A stretch of 64,000 bases of DNA from Alexandriicola marinus (GCF_004000435.1 NZ_RBVZ01000011.1:1-64000); one strand, 5' to 3'. Numbered from the stretch's first letter, positions 8,034-15,710 are shown. Notes: generated by a model not told the origin, from the sequence alone. A program made the numbers and translations.

Positions 8034-8333
8034 TTAACGCCTTCCTTTTCCATCAAGCAGCTGTGCAGCCGTGATCTGTGCTGAGACAGACCCCAGTTGC
8101 TTCCGGCTGGCGATCAAGCCGTTGATGATGTCCGTCAGTGCCGATGCCAGTTTTGGATCGATAGACTTGTTGGATGACATTTGCCTGATCGGAACCTTTG
8201 CCGATTTCCATGACCTGACCGCATCGTCACCATGTCGCTTTCCTTGGGAGGCATAAGCGGCAACAGCGCCCTTCTGGATCAATCGCTCGTCCAACTGTTG
8301 ACGCTGACGGCAGAACTCCTTGAACCCGATCAT
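8034..8333 (-). CDS. Hypothetical small protein, third gene of RHH cluster
   Basis: A 99-aa basic, helical protein whose ATG overlaps the stop of the preceding gene as ATGA. It has no known motif; the C-terminal half (ALTDIINGLIASRKQLG) is amphipathic. Coupling to a ribbon-helix-helix protein suggests a DNA-related role such as mobilisation or partition, but that is inference. It faces the serine recombinase gene across about 50 bp. Confidence 0.55.
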   Translation of the reverse strand: MIGFKEFCRQRQQLDERLIQKGAVAAYASQGKRHGDDAVRSWKSAKVPIRQMSSNKSIDPKLASALTDIINGLIASRKQLGSVSAQITAAQLLDGKGRR

Positions 8334-8518
8334 TTCGTTTTCACCAGGATCACTGTCACGTCCCCTGCCCCTCGCATCATCTCCTTGGCAGCCTTATCCA
8401 GAGCCTTGGTATCGGATGGATGATAGCGATCAAACACCTCGATCTGGTCAATCTGCTGCTTTTGAAGCGACCGGATCAGTTCTTGCTTGCTCTTTGGCTT
8501 GGTTACTGTGCTGATCAT
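8330..8518 (-). CDS. Hypothetical small protein, second gene of RHH cluster
   Basis: A 62-aa protein starting MISTVTKPKSKQEL. I chose the ATG at 8518 because it overlaps the stop codon of the upstream ribbon-helix-helix gene as ATGA; an in-frame start farther upstream would run through that gene. Its own stop overlaps the next start in the same way. The sequence is charged and mixed alpha/beta, ending in DVTVILVKTK. No family was recognised. Confidence 0.5.
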   Translation of the reverse strand: MISTVTKPKSKQELIRSLQKQQIDQIEVFDRYHPSDTKALDKAAKEMMRGAGDVTVILVKTK

Positions 8519-8799
8519 AGCCGAAACTCCTCGTCCCAGTCCTGATCCAGATCGATCCTTGGGACGACAGGAGGTATCCAATCGCTTGTTCTTTGGCGAT
8601 TATCGCTTGAATGATCGTTTTCGGTCACGCTTTGCCGAAGTTCTTGGTCTTCCTGTAGCGCCTTCAGCTCTTTGCGACAGTATCGCTCAATAAAGTCGAT
8701 TAGGATTGCTGTTTTGGAGATGTGCTTTCGTCTGGATATTTCGTCGAAACAGCTCTTTAGGTCTTTTGGGATATTGAAGTTCATTAGGATATCATTCAT
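8515..8799 (-). CDS. Ribbon-helix-helix-like DNA-binding protein
   Basis: A 94-aa protein. The first half (NFNIPKDLKSCFDEISRRK, then SKTAILIDFIERY) has the strand-helix-turn-helix pattern of CopG/Arc-type ribbon-helix-helix repressors and plasmid accessory proteins. The C-terminal half is acidic and probably flexible. It leads a tightly overlapping three-gene unit. An AT-rich region lies directly upstream (8800-8960) and could contain its operator. Such proteins commonly autoregulate or assist relaxases and partition. Confidence 0.6.
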   Translation of the reverse strand: MNDILMNFNIPKDLKSCFDEISRRKHISKTAILIDFIERYCRKELKALQEDQELRQSVTENDHSSDNRQRTSDWIPPVVPRIDLDQDWDEEFRL

Positions 8800-8960
8800 T
8801 TGTTATTCCTTTTCTATTATGGATTGATATTGGTTGAATTTGATTAGATTAGATTATTTTAGGTTAAGTTTCTTTAGAATATACTAAGAATTAAAGGTCG
8901 CCAGTCGGCGCCTCCTTATCTTTCATTAGCGATGATCACATTCGGTCGAGGAGTTTATAC
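8800..8960. promoter_or_regulatory. AT-rich intergenic region with short GATTA-type repeats
   Basis: This 160-bp stretch between the HUH protein gene and the ribbon-helix-helix operon is much more AT-rich than its surroundings. It carries tandem short repeats around 8839-8858 (GATTAGATTAGATTA). It is a plausible promoter/operator or iteron-like site for the ribbon-helix-helix protein. No exact -35/-10 pair stands out. Confidence 0.35.
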
Positions 8961-9437
8961 TCAGCGGGACTCAAAACATGTCGAATTCTGCCAATCAATA
9001 GCAGAGGAAAAGTCAACCTTCGTTCGGCTCTTCAGGCTGTAGAACAGCCACCCGTCCTCCCTCTCAGGGCCGTCGGGCTTTTCAATATGGATCTGCTTGT
9101 ATCCAAAGCGGGTGCGCTGCCAGCACTGGTCTATATCATAGATAAATCGAGATAAGGGTCTGTTCTCTGGCTGCTCGATGATGGCGTGTATATGGTGGCG
9201 ATGGGTGCTGTCGTGCTCCCTGACGACCAGCATCGAGAGCTGTTTGCCAAATCGCTTGTAGCTGTTGCCGAATATCGCCTTGTTCAGCATGTTCCGGAAA
9301 TGCCGGAAGTTCTGCTCGGACACCGAGTCGTTGATCCATTGACCGTCAACGACTTGTCTCTGCGTTAGAGTTACGTTGACGGGATTGGGGACCCTATGAT
9401 CCCAACAAAATTTGCGTATCTCGTTTTGGCAGTCCAT
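8961..9437 (-). CDS. Small HUH-endonuclease, rolling-circle Rep-like
   Basis: A 158-aa protein that shows the three landmarks of rolling-circle replication initiators in order: motif 1 NVTLT (about 21-25), motif 2 HHIHAII with the metal-binding HUH at 82-84, and motif 3 YSLK (133-136), a YxxK with the candidate nicking tyrosine Tyr133. Such enzymes nick one DNA strand at an origin and stay bound through the tyrosine. It is shorter than typical Rep proteins, so accessory domains are missing. A nested inverted repeat (9433-9505) overlaps the start codon and could be its target. It probably supports replication, mobilisation or excision of the island, but it could also be a domesticated relative. 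Confidence 0.6.
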   Translation of the reverse strand: MDCQNEIRKFCWDHRVPNPVNVTLTQRQVVDGQWINDSVSEQNFRHFRNMLNKAIFGNSYKRFGKQLSMLVVREHDSTHRHHIHAIIEQPENRPLSRFIYDIDQCWQRTRFGYKQIHIEKPDGPEREDGWLFYSLKSRTKVDFSSAIDWQNSTCFESR

Positions 9438-9505
9438 CCATCAATCCCCGAATATAGATAATAAAATTATATTTATCTGATATTTATACGAGAAAGATGG
9501 ATGGA
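9433..9505. repeat. Nested inverted repeat, candidate Rep nicking origin
   Basis: Arms TCCATCCATC (9433-9442) and GATGGATGGA (9496-9505) are a perfect 10-bp inverted repeat. They enclose a 53-bp, very AT-rich segment that itself contains AGATAA/TTATCT arms (about 9456-9478). The left arm overlaps the start codon of the HUH protein. A palindrome beside a rolling-circle Rep gene is typical of a double-strand origin or an operator. Confidence 0.5.
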
Positions 9506-9527
9506 TTTGGCATTCAACGACTTTTTT

Positions 9528-9896
9528 TTACTTTCCGAAGCGTTGCCGGATCATGGCGCTGCGTTCTTCGATCTTATCATCGAACTCCCCTGCCCTGACC
9601 ATCGCAACAAGTTCGTCGATGGTCGTCCGCAGGGCGTCCTCGTCGTCGCATGCAATCGCCGTCTTGTCCTTGGAAAGCTCGAGCGGCTTCTTGGCGTAGC
9701 GGACCTCCAGACGATACGAGCCATCTTCGACCTGCCAGAACCACATTCGGGGCGACCAATGCCCAGCGGCATGCAGCTCAAGCTCGGACAACTGCTTCTG
9801 CAGTCCGGCGATCAGCCGGTTGCGCTTGGTGGTGATCGAGTTGGTTTGCGGGCGTCCGTCGGACTTCACGAGGTTCAGTTTTGCGGTGGTTGTCAT
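9528..9896 (-). CDS. DUF6641 family protein
   Basis: A 122-aa protein starting MTTTAKLNLVK at 9896, after a GGAGGCAACACC ribosome site; an upstream in-frame start gives an unconvincing extension. The body (WFWQVEDGSYRLEVRYAKKPLEL, split here by eye into WFWQ, LEVRY and LELSKDKTAI) matches my memory of DUF6641, a family of small proteins often carried next to integrases in alphaproteobacterial islands. Its function is unknown. It sits between the integrase and the HUH protein, all on the minus strand, so co-transcription is possible. Confidence 0.6.
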   Translation of the reverse strand: MTTTAKLNLVKSDGRPQTNSITTKRNRLIAGLQKQLSELELHAAGHWSPRMWFWQVEDGSYRLEVRYAKKPLELSKDKTAIACDDEDALRTTIDELVAMVRAGEFDDKIEERSAMIRQRFGK

Positions 9897-9963
9897 GGTG
9901 TTGCCTCCAATTGCGGTGTGACCTCTCGGTCCAGCCTTCCGGCGCAATGGACAACAGGGGCAT

Positions 9964-11169
9964 TCAGGACTTTTTGAAGCTTTGCAGGTTCTTCACCTTC
10001 GCCGTCGTTGGTTCCATGTTCTTCAAATAGAACCTCTCCAGCTGATCGACGGACGTTCCGGCATTCTCGGCAAGCCAGTAGATATTGACGTCTCCTTCTG
10101 ACTTCCGAAGCCGGGTCTGCAGAGCGTAATGGCGGAGAGAGTACGGCGATCTGGCATTGCCGCTGAGGTCAACCTTCAGCCCTGCCTTATCGAGAAAGTG
10201 GTTGAAGATCCGCCGATATGTGTTCACCGCTGTCGTCCGGTTCTTGTAGGCGTCCATGAACACGTAGTCGGTTGGGCTGGCATCCGGATAAAGCTCCTTC
10301 TGCTTCTCAAACATATCGACTGCCGCTTCCATGCTCGCCGACAACCGGAGACCTGTCTTGCCGTTGATCCTCATCAGGAGGTGCTTTGGGTCGTCCTTGA
10401 CCTCAATATCCGCAAACCGGATGCCGAACAGTTCCGTTTCGGTCGGGCGAAGAAACGAATGAACCGCAAACACGATCAGGTTGTAATGCTCTCTGGTAAC
10501 CGGAACGCCCCGGACGACCGTTGTTCCAGCGTCGGCGATCTCACGAGCAACCTTCAGCAGACGTGAGTATTCTGCCTCGGTGAACGAGACCCTTGGCTTG
10601 TCGACTGTCCGCTGCTTCGGCATTGGCGGGATGATGTCGATCACACCATCTTCCAGCGCCAACATCAGCACTTGCCGGATCACCCCGCATTGCTTCGCTT
10701 TGGTCGAGTTCGCCAGCGGCTCCTTGCGTCGGCTGTCGAGGAACAGCAGGTAGTCTCGGACCATCCCTGACGTGATTTTGCCGACGTCATGCTTGCCAAA
10801 ATACAAGACAAGCCCATCGCCTTCACGGAACAGGATCTTGGACTGATCGCTGAAGGCGTATTTGCGGTTACTCGATTTAGCCTTTGATTTTGTCATCTGG
10901 GAGAGAAGCTTGGCGTAATGCTCAAACGACCTCTCCTTGGTCACCGCATGGCTGGTGTTCTGCTTGGATTTGTAGGACGCAACGATCTCTTCAGCGACCT
11001 CTGCCGCCTCAAGTCGGGTCGTCTCCTTCGTGGAGCGAACCACATACTTCCGGCGCACGCTGTCGTAGTACCGAGCATACCAGTACGCCGAGCGATTGGT
11101 CTTGTAGATCGACAGACCTTTGCGCAGGTGTTTGATCGAGATTTGCTTGTTTTTGGATTCTTCAGCCAA
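9964..11169 (-). CDS. int: Tyrosine recombinase (island integrase)
   Basis: A 401-aa phage-type integrase. The N-terminal arm/core-binding region spans about 1-190. The catalytic domain then shows Arg in FLRPTE, Lys in INGKTG, the SLRHYALQTRL box and the C-terminal tyrosine in ERFYLKN. The usual His of the HxxR box is replaced by Tyr (YSLR), as happens in some integrase subfamilies. It reads away from the tRNA-Phe gene, whose 3' end is about 100 bp from its start codon. It is expected to integrate and excise the island at the tRNA 3' end. The gene looks intact. Confidence 0.9.
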   Translation of the reverse strand: MAEESKNKQISIKHLRKGLSIYKTNRSAYWYARYYDSVRRKYVVRSTKETTRLEAAEVAEEIVASYKSKQNTSHAVTKERSFEHYAKLLSQMTKSKAKSSNRKYAFSDQSKILFREGDGLVLYFGKHDVGKITSGMVRDYLLFLDSRRKEPLANSTKAKQCGVIRQVLMLALEDGVIDIIPPMPKQRTVDKPRVSFTEAEYSRLLKVAREIADAGTTVVRGVPVTREHYNLIVFAVHSFLRPTETELFGIRFADIEVKDDPKHLLMRINGKTGLRLSASMEAAVDMFEKQKELYPDASPTDYVFMDAYKNRTTAVNTYRRIFNHFLDKAGLKVDLSGNARSPYSLRHYALQTRLRKSEGDVNIYWLAENAGTSVDQLERFYLKNMEPTTAKVKNLQSFKKS

Positions 11170-11268
11170 TTCAGCAACATAGAGAAAAGTGTATAACTGT
11201 GTCTAACTTTACGCAGGACACACAACACCAATCAACGGTCTAATTTATCCAATAAAATCAGGGTTTTA

Positions 11269-11343
11269 TGGTGCCCGGGGGCGGAATCGAACCACCGACA
11301 CGAGGATTTTCAATCCACTGCTCTACCCCTGAGCTACCCGGGC
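11269..11343 (-). tRNA. tRNA-Phe (GAA), island attachment site
   Basis: A full 75-nt cloverleaf can be folded: acceptor GCCCGGG/CCCGGGC, D-arm GCTC/GAGC, anticodon loop TTGAAAA with anticodon GAA, T-arm GGTGG/CCGCC with TTCGATT, and an encoded ACCA 3' end (11269-11272). The anticodon stem GTGGA/TCCTC has one U-U mismatch at the second pair. The 3' end faces the integrase, so the attachment core is probably within the T-arm/acceptor half. The gene is intact, as expected when an element restores the tRNA 3' end on insertion. Confidence 0.93.
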
Positions 11344-11489
11344 ACGGGAGACGGGTGACCGTCTGGGTGAGCGGGTTCTAGGCGAGGTCGGGCGGGGTGT
11401 CCAGAGGGTTTGGGGGATTTTTGCATGACGTTTGATGACCCCTCGAGCGCGCCTTGCTTGTGTGATCGGGACCGCTTCGAAACCATCCG

Positions 11490-12110
11490 TCAGGGCAACG
11501 GGATCGGGGTGACGTGATGGGGCACGTCATAGCCTTTCTGAACCGCCTCGCGCTCTGCGATCCGCCCATACCAGTCGCGCACATTGGGGAAATCGTCGAG
11601 GCCGATCTGCTGCCATTCGAAGCGGCTGATCCAGGGCCAGATCGCCATATCGGCGATGCTGTACTCGCCGGCCACGAAGTCCCGCGCCGTGAGCCTCTTG
11701 TCGAGGACGCCATAGAGCCGGCGGGCCTCCTTGGAATAGCGCTCTTCGGCATAGGCGCTCTTGCCGGGGTTGTATTTCACGAAGTGGTGGACCTGCCCCA
11801 GCATCGGGCCGACCCCGCCCATCTGCCACATCAGCCACTCGATCGTCGCCCAGCGGTCCTCGCCGAGGAACCGGTCGTGCTTTTCGGCGAGGTAGAGCAT
11901 GATCGCCCCGCTCTCCATCAGGCTGCGGCCGGTCTCGTGGTCGACGATGGCAGGGATGCGATTGTTGGGTGAAATGGCAAGGAAATCAGGGGCGAATTGT
12001 TCGTCCTTGCCGATATCGATGGAGTGCACCTTGTAGGGCACTCCCAGTTCCTCGAGCAGGATCGAGACCTTGCGCCCGTTGGGCGTGGTCCATGTATAGA
12101 GGTCGATCAT
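11490..12110 (-). CDS. Glutathione S-transferase family protein, YfcG/Nu-class-like
   Basis: A 206-aa two-domain GST. The thioredoxin-fold N-terminus reads MIDLYTWTTPNGRKV, where the TPNG segment is typical of the bacterial Nu class (E. coli YfcG, a disulfide-bond reductase that binds GSSG). NNRIPAIVDH and LMESGAIMLYLA form the glutathione-binding pocket. The all-helical C-terminal domain includes YSIADMAIWPW. Likely a cytosolic enzyme of disulfide or peroxide metabolism. It is the first chromosomal gene beyond the tRNA and is divergent from the flavo-oxidase at 12294. Confidence 0.88.
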   Translation of the reverse strand: MIDLYTWTTPNGRKVSILLEELGVPYKVHSIDIGKDEQFAPDFLAISPNNRIPAIVDHETGRSLMESGAIMLYLAEKHDRFLGEDRWATIEWLMWQMGGVGPMLGQVHHFVKYNPGKSAYAEERYSKEARRLYGVLDKRLTARDFVAGEYSIADMAIWPWISRFEWQQIGLDDFPNVRDWYGRIAEREAVQKGYDVPHHVTPIPLP

Positions 12111-12293
12111 CGGCGGCTCCTCTCCGGCGAATTTTCGGCAGGCTGATCCAAAGCCGGAGGTTTTTCAACTGCCTATCTCGGGGATTCCGGCCTCAAGTCC
12201 CGCCAATGACCAGACGGATGCGGATTGCACATGACAGCGCATCAGGAAGAGGTAGTGTCGGGCCCCGGAGACGACACAGCGGGGAGGCATCGC

Positions 12294-13556
12294 GTGACAA
12301 GAACGAACTGGGCCGGCAACCTGACCTATCAGGCACGCGATCTGCACAGGGCCGCCGATATCGCGCAGGTGCAGGAGATCGTGGCAGGCGCGCGCAAGCT
12401 GAGGGTTCTGGGCTCGCGCCACAGCTTCAGCGCGATTGCCGATTGCAGCGATGCACAGCTGTCGCTCGAACAGATGAACCGGGTGATCGCACTCGACGCG
12501 GGCGCATCGCGTGTCAGGGTCGAAGGCGGCATCCGCTATGGCGATCTGGCCCCTGCGCTGCAGGCGCGGGGGCTGGCGCTGGCCAACCTGGCGTCCCTGC
12601 CCCACATCTCGGTCGTGGGAGCCGCGGCAACGGCGACGCATGGGTCGGGCTCAGAGACCGGGAACCTCGCGACTGCGGTCACGGCAATGGACATCGTGAA
12701 TGCCTCTGGCGACGTGGTGCGCCTGTCGCGCGAGGCCGATGGCGACAGCTTTGCCGGGGCGGCGGTGGGCCTTGGCGCGCTGGGTCCGGTGGTTGGGCTC
12801 ACGCTCGAGGTGGAGCCGACCTATGACGTCCGCCAGACGGTTTATGCGGGCCTGTCGCATGACGTGCTCGCCACGGAGTTCGAGGCGATCTTTGCCTCGG
12901 CCAAGAGTGTCAGCGTCTTCACCGATTGGCGCGGGCCGGACGCCAACGCCCTGTGGCGTAAGGAAAGGGTGACGTCCGACACCCCTGCCCCTCTGTCCGA
13001 GGCCTTTGGCGCGACAGCGGCGCGGCATGCCATGCATCCCCTGCCCGGAGGCGCGGCGGGCGATTGCACGGAGCAGTTGGGCCGTGCCGGGCCATGGCAC
13101 GAGAGGCTCCCGCATTTCCGGATGGAGTTCACCCCGTCGAACGGGGCCGAGATCCAGGCCGAGTTCTTTGTCCCCCGCGAGGAGGCCGCGCGCGCCATCG
13201 CCGCGCTGCGGCCGCATGGCGAGCGGCTGGCCCCGATCCTCATGATCTCGGAAATCCGGACGATCGCGGGCGATGACCTCTGGCTCAGCCCCGCCCATCG
13301 CGGGCCGCAGGTCGCGTTCCATTTCACCTTTCATCGGGACTGGGAGGCGATCCGCGCCGTCCTGCCCGCGATCGAGGCCTCTCTTGCCCCGTTCGGGGCG
13401 CTCCCGCATTGGGGCAAGGTCACGACGATGGCGCCGGATAGGATCGCGCGGCATTTCCCCCGGCTGGAGGCGTTCCGCGATCTTGCGCGCAGCTTCGATC
13501 CCGAGGGCAAGTTCCGCAACGATTTCCTTGACCGGATGGTGTTCGGCACAGCGTAA
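12294..13556 (+). CDS. FAD-dependent alditol oxidase-like protein
   Basis: A 420-aa flavoprotein of the VAO/PCMH superfamily. GSRHSFSAIAD carries the histidine that binds FAD covalently in Streptomyces alditol oxidase (AldO). LASLPHISVVGAAATATHGSG is split by the conserved TATHGSG turn. The C-terminal domain has NCTEQ-like CTEQLG, GPWHERLPHFR and HWGK. Length and pattern match AldO/xylitol oxidases, which oxidise sugar alcohols with O2, releasing H2O2; an aldonolactone oxidase activity is the main alternative. I chose GTG at 12294, which follows GGGGAGG and gives an AldO-like N-terminus (VTRTNWAGN), over starts upstream. Confidence 0.82.
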   Translation: MTRTNWAGNLTYQARDLHRAADIAQVQEIVAGARKLRVLGSRHSFSAIADCSDAQLSLEQMNRVIALDAGASRVRVEGGIRYGDLAPALQARGLALANLASLPHISVVGAAATATHGSGSETGNLATAVTAMDIVNASGDVVRLSREADGDSFAGAAVGLGALGPVVGLTLEVEPTYDVRQTVYAGLSHDVLATEFEAIFASAKSVSVFTDWRGPDANALWRKERVTSDTPAPLSEAFGATAARHAMHPLPGGAAGDCTEQLGRAGPWHERLPHFRMEFTPSNGAEIQAEFFVPREEAARAIAALRPHGERLAPILMISEIRTIAGDDLWLSPAHRGPQVAFHFTFHRDWEAIRAVLPAIEASLAPFGALPHWGKVTTMAPDRIARHFPRLEAFRDLARSFDPEGKFRNDFLDRMVFGTA

Positions 13557-13579
13557 GCCCCCCGCCCGCGCAGGAAAAA

Positions 13580-13601
13580 GGGCGCCCCCGGAAGGGCGCC
13601 C
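13580..13601 (-). terminator. Intrinsic terminator of phoX
   Basis: Two copies of the self-complementary GGGCGCCC (13580-13587 and 13594-13601) pair into an 8-bp stem with a 6-nt loop. On the minus strand the stem is followed by CTTTTTCC. It lies 27 bp downstream of the phoX stop. On the plus strand no T-run follows, so it mainly serves phoX. Confidence 0.8.
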
Positions 13602-13627
13602 CGTCACTCGTCATGGGTCTGACAGGA

Positions 13628-15532
13628 TCAGCCCACCGGCGCGCCGTCGGTCCGCCAGATGGCCACCACCGAAGAGCGCGGCTTGCCCGCGCCGTCGGGC
13701 CAGGTGCCGCCGGGATGCTGGATGCCCGCGAAGGCCACGGTGTAATCCGTGTTGAAGGTCAGCCCCGTCACTTCGCAGCCCGAGGGTCCGGTCAGGAAGC
13801 GGGCGATTTCGCCCGTTTCGGGATGACCCACCAGCATCTGGTTGTTGCCCATCCCCGCGTAGGGGCCTTCGTTGCTGTCATCGCCGTCGGTCTGGATCCA
13901 GATCAGGCCCTTGCTGTCGACGACCATGCCATCGGGCGAGTTGAACATGTTACCTTCGTTCACGTTCTCCGACCCGGCATAGGGGCCGAGGCCCACGACA
14001 GGGTTGCCCGCCATCACGTAAAGATCCCACGCAAAGGTGTCGGCCCCGTGATCGGCCCCGTCAGGCCGCCAGCGCACGATCTGTCCGTAGCGGTTTTCCT
14101 CGCGCGGGTTCGGCGAGCCTGCGATCGGCTCGGCAGGGTCGCCGCCGGCGTTGGTGAAGCCCGGTGCCCGGCGCGAATTGTTCGTCAGGCAGCAATAGGC
14201 TTCGGGCAGGGTCGAGGAGACGGCGATCCATTCGGGACGGTCCATCGTGGTGGCGCCCACCGCAGAGGCCGCCTGACGGGTCAGGATGCAGATCATCGCC
14301 GCGTCCATGCCGGTCGATTCGGGCGTCAGGGCAACCCATTGGCCAGTGCCGTCGGTGTTGAAGACGGCGGCATAAAGCGTGCCGTCATCCAGAAGGCCAT
14401 CCGTCGGCTCGCCCGGCGCCCATGTGCCGTTCGAGACGTATTTGTACATGAACTCGCCCCGCTCGTCGTCGCCCATATAGACAACGATGCGGCCGTCTTC
14501 GGCCTGGGCCATGGCGGCGTTCTCGTGCTTGAACCGGCCCAGCGCGGTGCGCTTGACGGGCATCGCCTCGGGATCGGCGGGGTCGATCTCGACCACATAG
14601 CCGAAGCGGTAGGGCTCGTTCGGCTCCTTGACGATGTCGTAACGATCCTGAAGCGTCTCGTACTGGTAGCGGCTGTTCACGCCGATCCCATAGCGCGAAA
14701 AGTCGTCGGGCAGTTCGATTGGCTTCTGGTCTTCCATCTCGGCGGTGGTGCCGAAGTAGCCGTTGAAGTTTTCCTCGCAGGTCATGTAGGTGCCCCAGAG
14801 GGTCCGGCCCGAACCGCAATTGTTCATCGTGCCCAGAACCACGGTGCCGGTCGGATCGGCCGAGGTCTTGAGCATGTCGTGACCCGCGGCGGGGCCCGAG
14901 ATCATCATTGGCGTGTTATGGTGGATGCGGCGGTTATAGGGGCTGTCGACGACAACCTCATAGCCGTTGCCGCTGTCGGCGATTTCCATGACGGTCACGC
15001 CCTGAAGGTTCATCAGCGTCTGGATTTCTTCGGGGGTATAGGCGTCACGGCCCTCGGCATCGGCGGCAATGTTGATCCCGGGGTTCACGTATTCATGGTT
15101 GATCGCGATTACTTCCCGGCCGTCTTCCAGCACGAACAGATCCATGCCGTCGGTGTTCTCACCGAAGATGCGGTCGGACCCGTCGACGCCGTGACCATCC
15201 TCATAGGACGGCGCATCCGAAAACAGCGCATCCCCCCAGCGGGCGACGACTTTCCACTCATAGCCCTCGGGCACATGGATCGTGTTGTCGGTGAAGGCCG
15301 GGATCGGCGTGAAGCCGAACGCGCCATGCGCATCGGCCAGCGCGGTCGAGGACTTCAGCAGTCCCGTGCCCATGACGGCCGCGCCGGATCCGAAGGCGAG
15401 CAGACCGCCCAGGAACCCGCGGCGGGAAATGGCTTCGTCGACCACGCGGTCGAAATCGGTGACTTCGGGGGCAGGACGCTGCAGCTCGTCCCACTCGTCC
15501 CAGCTCAGATCCTGAATGTTGTCGTCTTTCAT
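13628..15532 (-). CDS. phoX: PhoX-family alkaline phosphatase (Tat-exported)
   Basis: A 634-aa protein of the PhoX/DUF839 family, Ca/Fe-dependent phosphatases that release phosphate from organic esters outside the cytoplasm and are common in marine bacteria. A twin-arginine signal sits after a roughly 35-residue leader: SRRGFLGGLL with Arg37-Arg38, then a hydrophobic stretch. Family landmarks include AINHEYVNPG, TYMTCEENFNGYFG, FKHENAAM, YMGDDERGEFMYKYV and NSPDGMVVD, which supply metal and substrate ligands. It is a single-gene unit with its own terminator. A PHO-box-like repeat 77 nt upstream of the start suggests control by PhoB under phosphate limitation. Confidence 0.9.
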   Translation of the reverse strand: MKDDNIQDLSWDEWDELQRPAPEVTDFDRVVDEAISRRGFLGGLLAFGSGAAVMGTGLLKSSTALADAHGAFGFTPIPAFTDNTIHVPEGYEWKVVARWGDALFSDAPSYEDGHGVDGSDRIFGENTDGMDLFVLEDGREVIAINHEYVNPGINIAADAEGRDAYTPEEIQTLMNLQGVTVMEIADSGNGYEVVVDSPYNRRIHHNTPMMISGPAAGHDMLKTSADPTGTVVLGTMNNCGSGRTLWGTYMTCEENFNGYFGTTAEMEDQKPIELPDDFSRYGIGVNSRYQYETLQDRYDIVKEPNEPYRFGYVVEIDPADPEAMPVKRTALGRFKHENAAMAQAEDGRIVVYMGDDERGEFMYKYVSNGTWAPGEPTDGLLDDGTLYAAVFNTDGTGQWVALTPESTGMDAAMICILTRQAASAVGATTMDRPEWIAVSSTLPEAYCCLTNNSRRAPGFTNAGGDPAEPIAGSPNPREENRYGQIVRWRPDGADHGADTFAWDLYVMAGNPVVGLGPYAGSENVNEGNMFNSPDGMVVDSKGLIWIQTDGDDSNEGPYAGMGNNQMLVGHPETGEIARFLTGPSGCEVTGLTFNTDYTVAFAGIQHPGGTWPDGAGKPRSSVVAIWRTDGAPVG

Positions 15533-15609
15533 GTCATGTATCCCCTGACATTGGTTGGCGAAGAACAGGATCGGTTCTGACCGCGTCAGGAGTCAGTTCG
15601 ATGACGTTT

Positions 15610-15629
15610 GTGCAAAAGATTTGTAACAG
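15610..15629 (-). promoter_or_regulatory. PHO-box-like site upstream of phoX
   Basis: On the minus strand the sequence reads CTGTTACAAATCTTTTGCAC: two CTGTTAC-type heptamers separated by 4 nt, close to the alphaproteobacterial PHO box (CTGTCAT or CTGTAAC half sites, 11-bp period). A third weaker unit, ACGTCAT, follows with the same spacing. It lies 77 nt upstream of the phoX start. Confidence 0.55.
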
Positions 15630-15710
15630 TCGGATCGCGGGGCAAAATCCACCCCCGGAAAGAAAGTTGCGGAAGACCGCCCTTTCACGACATTTTCTCC
15701 GCCCGGGCGG

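Larger units (their letters stand above)
1..11343. mobile_element. Right part of a tRNA-Phe-integrated, BREX-carrying genomic island
   Basis: The stretch is visibly AT-richer than the rest of the window and holds defence genes (brxL, PIN protein), gene debris, two site-specific recombinases, a HUH Rep-like protein and many unrecognised small genes. It ends with a tyrosine integrase lying about 100 bp from the 3' end of a tRNA-Phe gene, the classic arrangement of an integrative element. Only the right junction is present; no second copy of the tRNA 3' end was seen inside the window, so the left end is inferred to lie upstream of position 1. Whether this is one element or several stacked insertions cannot be told. 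Confidence 0.8.

Noticed and set aside
1-11268. A CRISPR array or a second integrase attachment repeat inside the island
   Set aside because: No regularly spaced direct repeats and no copy of the tRNA-Phe 3' end could be found by eye.
13056-13607. Minus-strand frame over the alditol oxidase gene (part of 12651-13607)
   Set aside because: Antisense shadow; no ribosome site, and the flavoenzyme motifs lie on the plus strand.
13613-15580. A 655-codon open frame on the plus strand antisense to phoX
   Set aside because: It mirrors the phoX codons, has no family signature, and phoX has Tat signal, family motifs and its own terminator.
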